Below are positions 11,351-22,785 of a stretch of 36,859 nt of DNA, in pieces. The position numbers were made by a program, and so were the translations under genes. Source of the stretch: Chromera velia (Eukaryota > Sar > Chromeraceae); assembly GCA_018398765.1 (NCBI GenBank), contig JAHBMJ010001011.1, positions 1 through 36,859 on the forward strand. The letters run 5' to 3'. Each line of letters opens with the position of its first letter. Within the stretch, counting starts at the first letter, position 1. Under the pieces are notes generated by a model that was given only the letters and a program-made list of their open reading frames with translations, was not told where the DNA came from and did not search any database.

Positions 11351-12355
11351 ATGGCGATTTCGATATCAGGAGTTTCGGGAGAAAGAAGGAAAGTCCCGAT
11401 GGAAATGGAGGAGAGGTTAGTCGAGGGACCGGAGGAGACTGGTAGACAGCAGTCAGCACGAGACGGGATTGGTTCCAGTCAGAGTCGAAGTGTTGGGGGG
11501 ATGTCAACAGGTGCAGGTATTCTGAGAGAGTCTGATAGTGCAAGCGCACTTGGGGGGGCGGACGAGGGGCTTCTCCCGGACAGCCGGGGGGAAGAGACAG
11601 AGAGGCTCAAGGTTGCCAAGACGGATCTGGGAGCGATGGGGGAAATCTCTTGGCTGTCTCTACCCATGATTTTCGGTTCTTTGGTGTCTTTCGCCACCAT
11701 TTCGCTCAGCTGTTTCTTTGTCGGTCAGTATGCCAGTGTTGGGGAGACGGCAGCCTTCGGACTTGCGATGGCTTTTGGGACTTGCCTGGGTCAAGCGATG
11801 GGCATGGGTTTGTGCAGTGGGTTGGATACTCTTTGTAGTCAAGCCTTCGGGGCCCGAGAATATCTTTTGTGTGCAAGATGGCTTCACAGGGCGCAGTGCA
11901 TCTTGCTGTTGTTTTCTGTAGTGATGCTTTTGGTTCTTTTGAACACAGAGAGCGTGCTTCTCTTGTGCCAACAAGACGAAGAGGTAGCACGGCTGGCGGG
12001 ACGAACGATGAACTGGCTCGCCCCGAGTTACGTGTTCTCCTTTCAGTCTGAGGCGTTGAGAAGATTCCTGAACGCAATCGGCAAACCCGCCCCGGGCGTC
12101 CAGTCTTCTATTGCGGTCTTGCCAGTGCACTGCCTGCTTCTGTGGGTGTTCGTCGGTCACCTCGGGTGGGGGTCTGACGGGGCTGCGATGGCGACTTTCG
12201 GATCCTCGGTCGGCTGGGGGAGGGGGGAGAGGTTTTTTTCTTGCTTGATTTCCTGCTTGCCACACATCGTTTGTCGTGAGGCGATTGGTTGTGATCTAAC
12301 TATTGGCCTTCGTTTGGCTCCCACCGACTGCTGTCTCTCTCTGCGTGTGGCTGTG

Positions 12356-12404
<49 letters not shown>

Positions 12405-13993
12405 CTGTGTGCGTGCCTGCGCGCGTGTGTGTGCGCGTATACGTATTCATGCACTAATGCGTATACGGACGCGAGTGAGTGAGTGAGTGAGTGAGTGAGT
12501 AAGTTCCTTTGCTCCAATGTCTCCTCCGTCTCGTTTTCTGCTTGCAGATGTCACAGCTTCTCTTCCTCGTTATCCTCCTGCGTATGCTCTTTGGAGGCCA
12601 GAGACGGAGGTTCGTCAGGGCTCCGCAGCTCATCAGCGTCGCACAGGGGGAAGGACTGGAGGAGACTCAGGCAGAACAGCAGGAGGGGGGGAACGGGAGT
12701 GGCAGAAGAGGGTCTTCTTGCGAGGCAGATCTCTGGAGTGACCCTGAGTTCGGTCAGGCTCTATCCGGTTGGGGACGGTATCTGAAGATCTCCGTGCCTG
12801 CAGCGTGCCATGTGGCACTGGAGTGGTGGGCTTTCGAGCTGATGACCATGGAGAGCGGGTGGCTCGGGCAGAAGTCACAGGCAGCACAAATATCCCTGTA
12901 TAATTTTGTGGCAATCAACTACATGGTGCCCATGGGTGAGTATTTTGTTTTTCTTCGTTTCTCCATTCCCCCCGGCCCTCCTTCACCCTTTCCTGCCTTT
13001 TCCCTTCCGTTCTTTTTTCTTTTGTCCCGCTTTCATTTTTTGCACTTTGCCTGATTTCTTCCCATTTTTTCTGTGGAGTTTCTCCAGAGCGATCGACTTT
13101 TGCCCTCTCGTCCTTCTTGAATTGAGGCAGGGCAATGGAGGGAGGGAGGGAGGAGGCGGAGAAGATGCCAGAAGAGTCTTCGAATTCTTTTGCAAGGGTG
13201 ATGTTGAAGAAACTGTGGGGCACCGTGGAAGCTCGAAGGAAGGAAAAACCTGTTTGTTTGTTTGTTTGTCTCCCTCGTTTTTGACTTGCAGGTTTGGGGG
13301 CAGCCCTAGCGGCGAAGGCCGGCATGTGCGTAGGTGCCCGGGAGAGCGCCGCCGGGAAGCGGTACCTCAGAGGCGCTCTCTACCTTGCGGCAATCTTCAT
13401 TGTGTCCGGATGTTCGCTCTTCTGGTTGTTTAGACATCACATGAAGTTGGTCTTCACTTCAGACCCCGACGTGGCCTCCATCGTGGAGAAGTGCCTGCCT
13501 GTGGTCCTCTGGTACATGCTGCTGGACGACTTTGGGGGGACCCTGACTGGAGTTGTAAGGGCATTGGGATTCCAGGCGTATGCGGCAGGGGTGAACCTGT
13601 TCTGCTTCTACGTGATCGCACAGGTAGGTAAGATGGGAAGGGTGGCTATAGGGGGGCGGGGTTCTTCGACGGAAGGCAAGGGGATCCGATGGGGAGGACC
13701 AAGTGTGACTCATATTCCATTGCTTTCGGCTGGAAAAATAACCAAGTGAAACATCGCCGTCACTCTCCCCTTTTCTTTTTTTGATTGAAGGACAATGCGG
13801 TGCAAGCCGCCCGCTTGTGTTCGGATTTGATTGAACCTTACTTCCCCCCTCCTTTCCATGTGTGTGTGTGTGTACGTGCGTTCGTGCGTGCATGCGTACC
13901 TGCGTATGTATGTGCGTATGCGTGTGTGTGCATGTGCGTGTGCGTGTGTGTATATGTGAGTATGAGTATGTGTATGTGTATGTGTGTGTGTAT

Positions 13994-14036
<43 letters not shown>

Positions 14037-15204
14037 TTCTAACGTGCAGCCGTTGATATTGTTTCTGCCGTGGTGGTTCCGCAAAGACATCGGGGGTCTG
14101 TGGATTGCCTCCGCAATCGGGCTCTCTGTCCAGGTGGGCCTTTCTTTATGAATGCTGCTGCATGTACTGTAGCCTGGGTTGTCACGAAAGTACATGCAGC
14201 TGCAAGAAGACAGTGAGTCAGGCAGACGGGCGAAGTGCGACTTCCAAAACAGCAGCAGGCCTCGTGCACGGAGCAGAAAGAGAAAAACTCACGGGGGGCA
14301 GAGATAGGCTTTGTGTGAGTCAAAAGCTATGCACCCAGTGTGACCCAGTACAGACTGACCGGTGATAGTCCGTGTGGCAAGCAATGCCATGCAGGCCTTT
14401 TCTTTGCCTTCTAGGGCCTGTACCATGCATTGTTTCGTGTTGCACCTGCATGCATGTTTCGTTGGGCATTCAGGGATCATTTGAATATCGCTCCATGCAA
14501 CCACGTCCTCTCTCTCTCTCTCGCTCTTGTTTGTGTGCATGCAGGGACTTTGCTACATTGTGCTGATCGGTGGTGCCGACTGGGACAAGAGAGCGGCCGT
14601 TGCGGCCCGGCTTCGGGACGCAGAGGGTTCCTCCGGGGCCATCCCGCTGGAGGAGGTGCANGGGGGGGGGGGGGGGAGCAGCAGGGCAGCCCTGGTGGGT
14701 CCTGCTGATGAGCTGGAAGACTTGGAGACGGGTAGAGAGAAGGGGGAGAGACGGGAAGAGCGACACCCGGCTCAATCGACGTCAGGTGACGTGGAAATGA
14801 CTGCAATACAGCCGTCGAAGGGTGACAGTCCCTCTCCTTCCAGAGCGCAGGCAAGAGAATCTGAGCGTGTTCCGAGCTCCACAGCAGGAACCTCTTCCTT
14901 GTGCTCTCCTCCCTCAAAGTCCAAAAAGTCCTCTGCCTCCTCCTCTGCATCGTCTACAACCTCACCCCCTTTCCTCCCCACAAACAACAGAATTCGGAGT
15001 GAAGGACAGGCCTACATGGAGTTGAGGGAGGAACAGCCCATCGCAGACTGCGAACCTGATGCGGAATCTGTGGAGGAAACGCGCCCACTGACGGGGCAAA
15101 GTCCTCCCCGACCACGCACACGCTCTCCCCTTGAGAGAACGGTAGAGGGTGGAGAAGCGGGCCCTCCGGTCCCTGCGAGGTCCCCTCCAAACTCTCGCAC
15201 GTAA
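11351..15204 (+). CDS. MATE-family multidrug/toxin efflux transporter
   Basis: A complete five-exon gene of 773 residues. Exons are 11351-12208, 12548-12935, 13292-13623, 14050-14133 and 14545-15204; all are phase-consistent with GT-AG introns. MATE proteins are 12-helix antiporters that export organic cations or metabolites using H+ or Na+. Family signs: a hydrophilic ~95-residue N-terminus; membrane segments starting [20 protein letters not shown]; the first-repeat signature [18 protein letters not shown] (about residues 153-170); [19 protein letters not shown]; the second-half hallmark [14 protein letters not shown]; then [26 protein letters not shown]; and a last helix ending [15 protein letters not shown]. 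Odd features are a ~60-residue polar insertion before the seventh helix and a ~190-residue Ser/Pro/Glu-rich cytosolic tail. Base 14661 is undetermined (N) in a G run inside the last exon. No targeting peptide is visible. Confidence 0.9.
12209..12547 (+). other. MATE intron 1 with TG and GAGT tracts
   Basis: Donor GTCGGC (weak), acceptor CTTGCAG, phase 0. It contains a TG-rich tract (12352-12436) and eight tandem GAGT units (12471-12500). The other three MATE introns are 12936-13291 (TTTG tract at 13252-13269), 13624-14049 and 14134-14544. Confidence 0.7.
13624..14049 (+). other. MATE intron 3 with a ~180-bp TG-rich tract
   Basis: Donor GTAGGT, acceptor AACGTGCAG, phase 0. TG repeats with interspersed CG, CA and TA steps run from 13858 to 14036 and end 13 bases before the exon, occupying the place of the polypyrimidine tract. 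Confidence 0.75.
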
Positions 15205-15262
15205 AGAAATGAATTTAACGCCATTCAATGTTTAAATACTACCCTAGACGACAAAATTATTG

Positions 15263-15268
15263 AATAAA
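15263..15268 (+). terminator. Possible polyadenylation signal of the MATE gene
   Basis: An AATAAA hexamer lies 59 bases past the MATE stop codon in AT-rich DNA. This is the canonical eukaryotic poly(A) signal, but AATAAA is common by chance in such sequence. Confidence 0.3.
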
Positions 15269-15426
15269 CTTCATGTCAAAGAAATCAATCCAGAAAACTG
15301 GCTGAAAAGTAAAAGAAACACTTTTAGTGAAACTGTATCTAAAGATGTTTTTTCTTATTGGTCTATTGATAAGACTCTATACCTATTTCTTACTGACTTT
15401 TAAAAAATGTGTTTTTTTGTATATCG

Positions 15427-15455
15427 TGATTGATTGATTGATTGATTTGATTGAT
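15427..15455 (-). repeat. Simple-repeat 3' tail of the LINE
   Basis: Tandem TGAT units on the plus strand (ATCA on the element strand) mark the LINE 3' end. Several LINE clades end in short tandem repeats rather than poly(A). Confidence 0.6.
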
Positions 15456-15501
15456 ATGTTCCGTCCTAGGGCCTTCCCGCTATGTTTATCTATTGCCAGA
15501 G

Positions 15502-16458
15502 CTAGCAGGGCGGGGCGTTCCCCAGCCTAAGCTGAGGTATCAGACCCCGCCCTCGGGGCCCGCCAGAGTTTGTTGCCCTGGCCGCTGCTGCATGATTGTT
15601 CGTTGTTTGAGCCACGGCTCTGGATCCGCGTTGGCTTTCCGGCCTGAAAATCGATCTGAAACGGCATGTGATTTGGGCTTCCTCGCTCTTCTTGTTTACT
15701 TTATCAATCTTCTTCTGCGGCTCCCTCCTTCCCCATCCTAATGCTCCTTCGGTCATCTCTAAGTTATCAATTGTCTCCTCATATTCTTTTGTTAGTCTCT
15801 CGATCGCCCGCTGTCTTCCAGTGATTCCTGCATGTCTGGCCGCCAGAGCGTCTCCCTCTATGTGTCCGTACCATCCTGGACACTCCTCAAACACCCTCCG
15901 TCTGAATGACGCCCATCCCAAAAACTCATCCACTCTGGCATGACATTCATTCAACAGAAAGCAGAAAAGCCTCGAGTTATCTCTTTTTCCCTCTTCTCTG
16001 TTGAGCCCTTCTCTTTCTGTGGCTACCTTTCTGGCTCTTTCTTCCATCTTGCTGTCCCATTTCTCTTCTATCTTTCTGAACATCTCCGCTCTCTCTCTGT
16101 CAAAAACAGGACATTCTGTCACCAGATGGATTTCATCTTCCACCACCCCGATTCCTAACCATCCTCGACAGAACTGGCATATCCTTTTCTGTAACGGCAC
16201 CTTCTCTCCCCCCCTTACCAGAATTTTTCCCTGAGTCGCAGCCACAGCCCTGTCTCCCACCCTGCATGCTGCTCTCCTCCTGTGTTCCGATCGCGGCGCC
16301 ACTCTTGTATAGTAAAAAAGGGCTCGCCCTATTCTTTCTCTGTCTATTTTTATTGTCGAGCCAACCTTTCTACCTGCTCTGTCTTCAAATAAAGAAAGGT
16401 GGAGACGGTTTCTGTTTGAGACCTTTCTGTGCACGTCAGCCATCATCACTCCTATCAA
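15502..16458 (-). pseudogene. LINE ORF2 C-terminal region with zinc motif
   Basis: An open block of 318 codons in a frame shifted from the RT block. It contains CQFC followed by EIHLVTECP, a C-x2-C...H-x4-C arrangement typical of the C-terminal zinc finger of many LINE ORF2 proteins. Its open end is followed by the element's 3' tail. Confidence 0.7.
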
Positions 16459-16649
16459 TTCTGCCTTCTCCTGACTGCTCTAAGACTTCTCTCTTATGTT
16501 TCTTTCTATTCTATGTGCAAACGCCTTTCTCTTTTTCTCGTCTAGCTCATTTTTTGTTCTCTTCAGTAGCCATCTCTTTATCCCGTCCACTCTCTCGTTG
16601 ACTACCTGTGTTCCTCTCTGCCCTACGCTTCCTTTTAGTCTTTCTCTTA

Positions 16650-18584
16650 CAAAAGGGTGCATTCCTCTGTCTATGTAGAGTGCCTATGCATATTACTTCA
16701 GATGAGGGAAAAGATGAAAAGGATGCATTCTTCTCTTCCCCCCATTTCGTTCTCTACCCCCTCTCTCAGGCATGTGAGGATTGCCTGCCCTACCGCTTTG
16801 TTTCTTTTCTCTTTTAAAGCCTTCCCTGCCCACCGGATCGTTCTGGAAGCCACTTCGAGATCGATCGGAATGAAACCTCCTTCCATCATCAGCGTATCAC
16901 AATTTTCTTTCTTTCTCAAACGCAAAACAAACCTGACAAATCTCCTTTGCTTCTCGTCAAATTCTGTATACGCGCTATCTGGGCATGCATGGATTTTGCA
17001 TCTATACAACCATACGGCGCGTACTGTCTGTTTAAATATATTGAAGCAATCAGCGGGTAGAATCCCTCTCTCCCTTCTTATCTTCTCCATCAGTCCCTGC
17101 ATGCATCTCTCTGCTTTGATTGACCACGCTTCCATCATGGTCTCTAGGTTGCAGTCGGCGGATAGGACTAATCCCAGGTAGGGTTGCTCTCTTACTTCTT
17201 TTATAACTATCTCCCGCAGTCTAACTTCTTCTTTCTCTCTTGATGCGATACGGCCAAACCGGACCAATCTCGACTTGTCAGAGAATAGAAGACGAAGAGG
17301 TTCTACAAAGGCTATAAGGTTCGAAAGAAGAAGGTTCAACTGTCTATCTGAAGATTCGAGGAGCGTTGTGTTATCTGCAAGCAGAGAGGCAAGGAAATCG
17401 ACCCACCTCCCGTTTTCTCCTGCCGGTACCTTTAGCCTCTGTCTGTCAGTCTGTTGTCTCTATCCTCTCCTCTTTTCTACTTCCTCTGGCAAGTCATGTG
17501 TGTATACAGAGTAAAAGGAAAGGCCGCTCGGGCCTCCTTGCTTAAGTCCTTTGTCTTCCGGATACCACATGCTCGTTCCCTTCACCCGTGCCCTCACTTT
17601 TTCCAGAGAGGCCTCAATCCATCTGATCAGACCTTCCTCCACCCCTGCTTTTCTCAATTTCTCTTTCAATTTTTCCAGCCTCACTTCGTCAAAAGCCTGT
17701 GTGAAGTCAACAAAAGCAACACTGAGCACTTCCATTTGAGTAATAACGAACAGCAAAAGAAAAATTGCATCACATGTGCCTGCCTTTCTCTTGTATGCAA
17801 ACTGCCATGGCGTCTGTCTGGCTTCCTTTTCCACCTTTGTTCTCATAATCATATCCCCCTATTTCGCATCTGCTACCACTAGGTGCACTCCCCTCCATCC
17901 CCCAATTAGTACGAGTGACTTACCCGGTTTTGGAAGAGCCGTCACCGGTAAGTCATTCCACCCTTTCGGCTACCAGCCGAAACGATATGTAACATTAATT
18001 AACAAAACATATAAAGATACCAGCTCAGTCGATTTTTCCATCGTTCTCAGCATTCCTGGGGGCATTTCATGCTTCCCAGCGGCCTTTCTGGGGTTGCTTG
18101 CTCTTTTTATTGCCTTCTTTACCTCCTTTTCCTCTGCTATGTGCTATCCTAAGGCTTTCTCCTTAATCGTTCTACTTACTGTCATTTTTCCTTCTTGTTC
18201 CCTCTTTCTCTCTTCTTTCTCTTCCTTTGACAGCTCGTACGTTTGTTTGAAACCTTCTGCTACCTGCTGGGTCGTCATGTTGTCTTTTATTTTTCTTGGT
18301 GCTACCCTCCTGTCTTCCTCACCGAGTCTCCTCCACACCTTCCAGTAGCCTCTTTCATTTATTTCGGCTCTTATGTTCTCCATCTTTCTCTTTTCTGCCT
18401 TCCGTTGCTCTCTCGTCACCGTGTTTCTCAGCGCTCTCTCTATCATGACTAACTGTTTTCTCCTCTCCTCATATGTCTGTCTCAATCTCAATCTTTCTCC
18501 TTCCTGAGCTGAGGTGCTGCTCTCCTTTTCTCGTTCATTCCTCTGCTCTCTTTCTGCTTTCAGGCCTCTGATTTCCTCTCTCAC
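16650..18584 (-). pseudogene. LINE reverse transcriptase domain, multiple stops
   Basis: Open blocks in one frame (18584-18144, 17852-17460, 17399-16698) are separated by stops. RT motifs are seen in order: QFAYKRKAGTCDAI (motif 2 region), VAFVDFTQAFDEV (motif A, with Asp), LKQGGPSGLS (motif B) and LLADNTTLL (motif C). Motif C has LADN at about 17379-17368 in place of the usual (F/Y)ADD, so one catalytic aspartate is Asn. QPYLGLVLS follows as the downstream conserved segment. The preceding linker is rich in Glu, Arg and Lys. Confidence 0.85.
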
Positions 18585-18979
18585 TTTTCTCTCTATTCTT
18601 CTAAGTTTTTTTATTTGCTTTCTTTCTTCCCCTCTCAGCGCTTCTGCTGGCTTTTCTTTCCTCTCCCTTTTTCTTTCTTCTTTCTTCTCTTTCCTTGTTG
18701 CTTACATGAAGGTTTTCTCTCTGATATGTTGGAATTTCTGGTATGCTTCGTCGAGCAAGTCTTTCTTTATTTCTTCTCCCTCTTCCATATCTATTGCTTT
18801 CTGAAAGACCTCACTCACTTTTTCCTCCTTCACTCTTTTCTGAAGCTCTTGGAGGTACCTCTTCTCTCCTTCCTTTGTGAGCGTTTCCTTCCATCTTGGC
18901 TTGATTTGATCTTCTCTTTTCTCGTTTTTCTTTCTCTTTTCCCTCTTTTTTATCTTTCTTTGCCTATCTTTTCTTCTTT

Positions 18980-19923
18980 TCTTTTTGTTCTGTTCTTGGT
19001 TGGCTTCGTTCTCTTCCTCATTTCCTCTTCCCTCGCCGCTCTCATTCTCTGTTTCTTTCTCCCTCACGATTAATCTAAGAGCTAAATGGTCTGACCGAGC
19101 TGAGCACACACAAAATACAGAAAAAAGAAGAACAGATAGCAGAGACACAGGAGACATACATGCATAGTCGATCAGGGACCTCCCTCTGTCTCTCCCCCTG
19201 TTAAAGGTAAACGATCTATCGAAGTTGAAAGCTACCTTCTCCCCCCCCCCTTCGACCGTACACCGCCTCAGTCCATTCAGAGGAACAATGCCCACCATCT
19301 CACAAAAATAAATAAGAGCCCTTCCTTTCGTGTTCTCCATCTCGTCTTCAGACTCCCTCTTCGGTCTGAAAACTTCCTCTCTCCCACCTGTTTGTGCCCA
19401 CTCTTCCCCTTCTCTCCCTCCCTTCCCTGTCCAGACTAAGTATCAGAGGAGTTTTTTTTCTGGTGCGGGTGTTAAAGTCCCCCATCACGTAGACCTCTGA
19501 GAATCTGCTCTCTCCTTTTCTTTCTCTCTCTGCTCTTTTCTCTTCAATTCTCTCTACCAAATTGTTGAGGTATGTCTCATCTGCATAGTTTGACTCTTCA
19601 TGGGGGTCATACAAGGCAACGAAGAGCGGGAAGCCTGGTGCTTCTGCAAATACCGCTATCTCCGTTGCTCTTTCTGTCGTAAAGCCCAGCTCTCTTGCCT
19701 TTCTGCTCATCAATACCATCACTCCCCCTGTCATCGTCACTTCTGTTCCCTCCCTTACTAACAAAAAATTTGTTCCTTGCAGTCTTCCTCCATTCACACT
19801 GCACACTGTTCTCTCTGTTCTAGTTTCATTCATAAAAAGGATGTCGGCTCCTTTCGTTTCTTCTGTGAAAAGCGGGCTTTGCACCAAATTCTCCATTCTT
19901 CCCCTTATGTTCAGAGCCCACAT
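18980..19923 (-). pseudogene. LINE AP-type endonuclease domain, frameshifted
   Basis: The N-terminal half of ORF2. It begins MWALNIRGRMENLVQ, followed by ILFMNETRTER (catalytic Glu motif), VYVMGDFNTRTRK (GDFN motif) and, after a frameshift near 19345, RSLIDYACMS and ARSDHLALRLIV (final SDH motif). These are the exonuclease-endonuclease-phosphatase motifs that nick target DNA in LINE retrotransposition. Each catalytic motif is recognisable, but the frame break prevents a single product. Confidence 0.8.
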
Positions 19924-19978
19924 CTCTACTCCTTTGTCTTTCTTGTTTTATTTACTCTTTCTGTTCGTCATGGGGGGA

Positions 19979-20008
19979 GATGAAAAAGAAAAGGAAGAAG
20001 AGGAAGAC

Positions 20009-20040
<32 letters not shown>

Positions 20041-20108
20041 AGAAGAAAAAGAAGACGAAGACGAAGATGAAGACAAAGATGAAGACGAAGACGAAAAAGA
20101 AGAAGAAA

Positions 20109-20140
<32 letters not shown>

Positions 20141-20340
20141 GAAGAAGAAGAAGAAGAAGAAGCAGAAGAAGAAGAAGAAGAAGAAGAAGAAGAAGAAGAA
20201 AAAGAAGAAGAAGAAGAAAAAGAAGAAGAAGAAGAAGAAGAAGAAGAAGAAGAAGAAGAAAAAGAAGAAGAAGAAATAGGAGGAGGAGAAAAAGAGGAGG
20301 AGGAGGAGGAAGAAGAAGAAGAAGAAGGAGAAAAAGAAAT
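19979..20340. repeat. (GAA)n/(TTC)n homopurine tract, about 360 bp
   Basis: An almost uninterrupted purine strand of GAA, with scattered GAC, GAT, GTA, GGA and AAA variants. It lies between LINE ORF1 and ORF2. Frames through it give poly-Glu, poly-Phe or poly-Leu that are not expected to be real proteins. Confidence 0.9.
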
Positions 20341-20376
20341 CTCCCAGCGGTCTGGCCTCTTCCCACCCCTCCCTTC

Positions 20377-21627
20377 CTATCCTTTCCCGCCCTCTTTCTT
20401 TCCCCCGCCAGTGCTGGGGAAAGAGGAACAAAAATAAAGAGGCTCAGAAAAAAAAGAAAAACAAGAGGAAGACGCAGAAGAAGTAGTGAAGCTGTAAAGA
20501 GACGGACCTGGTGGGGGACAACGAGGCAAAGAAGCTCGAACGGAAAAGGAAAGAGAAGAACATACACATAAACACATGTTGGCATGTATTTGTTCGTCTT
20601 TGTGAATTAAACTATTCTCCTTCTCTGACGAGACTTCGATTTCTGAGGAGAAAGAGAAGCCAAACCGGGATCCGTCTTGCTCGGATGTGTTGATCGAGAA
20701 TAGATGTATGCTGCAGAAACATTTGGGATGCTCGAGGGTGTTTTCTGGTTCTTTCTCTCTGGCAGGGCCAGAATCTACATCCCAGGGGTCTAACTGAAAG
20801 GGAATGAAATCGTTTTTTTCTTCTTTATCCTTCCCTGGACTCTCCTTCCCTCCTCTCCTTCTTCTCAACAAAAATCCTCCACCTTTTCTCACTTGGTTTT
20901 TCTCCATCTCCCCTGCGGGTGGATTAGTCCTTTCTCTGTTCGGAGTTGCCCCGTCCTTCTCTGTGCACTCGCTTTCACATCGCTCTGCATGGAAAGGAGG
21001 GCACAAGGGGGGGGGGGCATACTGGTCTACATCTTTTTTCAGTGAGTGTGAAAGAGAGTTGGAGGGTAGTGAAGAACGTGGCCGAGGCTCGTCTAATCAA
21101 CACACCTGTATAGGGATTGCCCCTCGTGAAGCAGTCCCGCTCCCCCCCCCTTGTATCAGCTCGGGGTCTCCAGTGAGCTTCTCCTCCCTGCGCTTAGGCC
21201 GGCCGAGCCAATTTGCAGAGGAAAAAGAGTCTCGACTATTCGGAGCGGAAGAATAAAAATTTCTACACAATTTTTTTGAAAGAGTATGCAACTCGTTGGG
21301 GGCTCCACAGGTAGTCTCATGATCCGGCGTGCCTCCTTCTATCTCCTCTCCTTCCTCACTTAGCACCCAAAACTTATTCCTTCTCAAAACGTTGGACTCG
21401 GATGGAGCCTTCCTGGCATGCTCTCTCTTTGTCCTCCGTCTCTCGATTTTTCTCAGTCCTTCCCTGAGCCCCATCTTTTCTACCCTCTCTATCGTGTCTC
21501 TCACTGTCCACTCGGTCATCTCTACCTCTAACAACTTCACCCTTCTCTTCAACATTTCCTTTGCTTCCATCACCCTTTTTATTCTCTTTCTGAGCTCTTC
21601 TATTGATCTCTTTTCTTCCTCAATCAA
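20377..21627 (-). pseudogene. LINE ORF1-like protein, one internal stop
   Basis: The reading frame starts MIEEEKRSIEELRKR and has a heptad-like charged helix over its first ~65 residues, as in many LINE ORF1 RNA-binding proteins. A TGA at 21099-21097 interrupts it; the same frame then runs on to 20377 with basic and Ser-rich sequence. No CCHC knuckle or RRM is evident, so the ORF1 call rests on position upstream of the endonuclease and on the coiled coil. Confidence 0.5.
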
Positions 21628-21689
21628 CGTTTCTTGCTCGTCTTCCCTTGAGAGCCTTCTTCTGGGGGAACGACCCTAGGGGTACTAAA

Positions 21690-22550
21690 TGACCCACCTG
21701 AGTTTTAATAGTAATTATATAGGTAAAGATGACCCAATATAACCCTAGAATCATAGTAGTAAGTACACTAGCCCCCAAACTCTCAAACGGGAAAGCTTGA
21801 TCCAATACCGTCCCCAAAAATGAATTTTTGCCAAACTCTAAAATTTTATTCAATAATTTTGTCGCCTAGGATAGTACATTGGCAGCCTGAGTAAAAACAC
21901 AACATTGTATAATTTGTATTTAAAAAGATTTTTTAAAAAAGCCTTAAAAAAAAGCTCATGTTTGCTTTTGAAAAACCATATTCAATGCAATTTGACAAAA
22001 AAAAAGGTACTCAAACTATAAATTTCATAGTAAAGTTTACAAACTTTATACAAAAGTTGAAAACACTGCATGCTCAAGTGCATGCTATAAAAATAAAAGT
22101 GAGAAAAATTATAGAAAATTCTTTTATACTTTTTTTTGCTAGGAATGTAGGATTCATATTCCGGGTACGGCGTGTCAGATGATATTCAGAGGTAGATCTA
22201 GAGCTACAGATTCATAGTCAACTTAAGACATATCATTAGAATACTTATACAGATAATCTAGTAAATAATTTTAGATAGCCTAAATTAATTAATATTATAA
22301 AATATATGTATACATTTTATATATAAGATAGGATAGGATAGGATTTTCTGTTCCAGGAATCCCTGCGGTCCACTGCCAGGTATCGGCTTACACTGATAGA
22401 TGAGTGATAAACGGTTATCATAAACCATTTAGTAGTGCCCGGCCGAGAACAATCTCACTGTTTTGTCTTTATTTAGACTCTTTAATTTAGAAGTCGTCCC
22501 CGCTTTAACGTAAAAGTTTAGAGCTAATAAAATACCCAGTTTTATTTTTT
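21690..22550. other. AT-rich region without genes
   Basis: No supported coding sequence. It holds tandem TAGGA units (about 22326-22343) and general A/T runs. Confidence 0.6.
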
Positions 22551-22555
22551 TGTAC

Positions 22556-22590
22556 ACACACACATACACATACACACACAGACATACAGA

Positions 22591-22662
<72 letters not shown>

Positions 22663-22670
22663 CAGAGAGA

Positions 22671-22702
<32 letters not shown>

Positions 22703-22753
22703 TACAGAGAGAGGGAAAGAAAGAAAGAAAGAAAGAAAGAAAGCAAAGAAGAA

Positions 22754-22785
<32 letters not shown>

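Larger units (their letters stand above)
15427..21680 (-). mobile_element. Degenerate non-LTR retrotransposon (LINE), minus strand
   Basis: A 6.2-kb element carries, in minus-strand order, a coiled-coil ORF1 (21627-20377), a long TTC-rich spacer (20340-19979), an AP-type endonuclease (19923 to about 18980), a lysine/glutamate-rich linker, reverse transcriptase (about 18200-16650) and a C-terminal zinc motif (15502-16458). The 3' end is a tail of tandem ATCA-type units (plus-strand TGATTGATTGATTGATTGAT near 15427-15455) rather than poly(A). Frameshifts near 19345 and 16600, several in-frame stops and a lost catalytic Asp mean it cannot be active. It lies 222 bp downstream of the MATE stop. The 5' edge is only approximate and I see no target-site duplication. 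Confidence 0.85.

Noticed and set aside
13785-14195. Frames through the TG tract in the MATE region
   Set aside because: They lie in an intron; the flanking exons join in phase and complete the transporter.
18243-19073. Plus-strand hydrophobic frames rich in Phe, Leu and Ser
   Set aside because: They are antisense to the Lys/Glu-rich LINE ORF2 linker, which creates artificial membrane-like sequence.
19841-20437. Long poly-Glu reading frame and its minus-strand poly-Phe/Leu counterparts
   Set aside because: They are translations of a GAA/TTC tandem repeat and have no independent coding signal.
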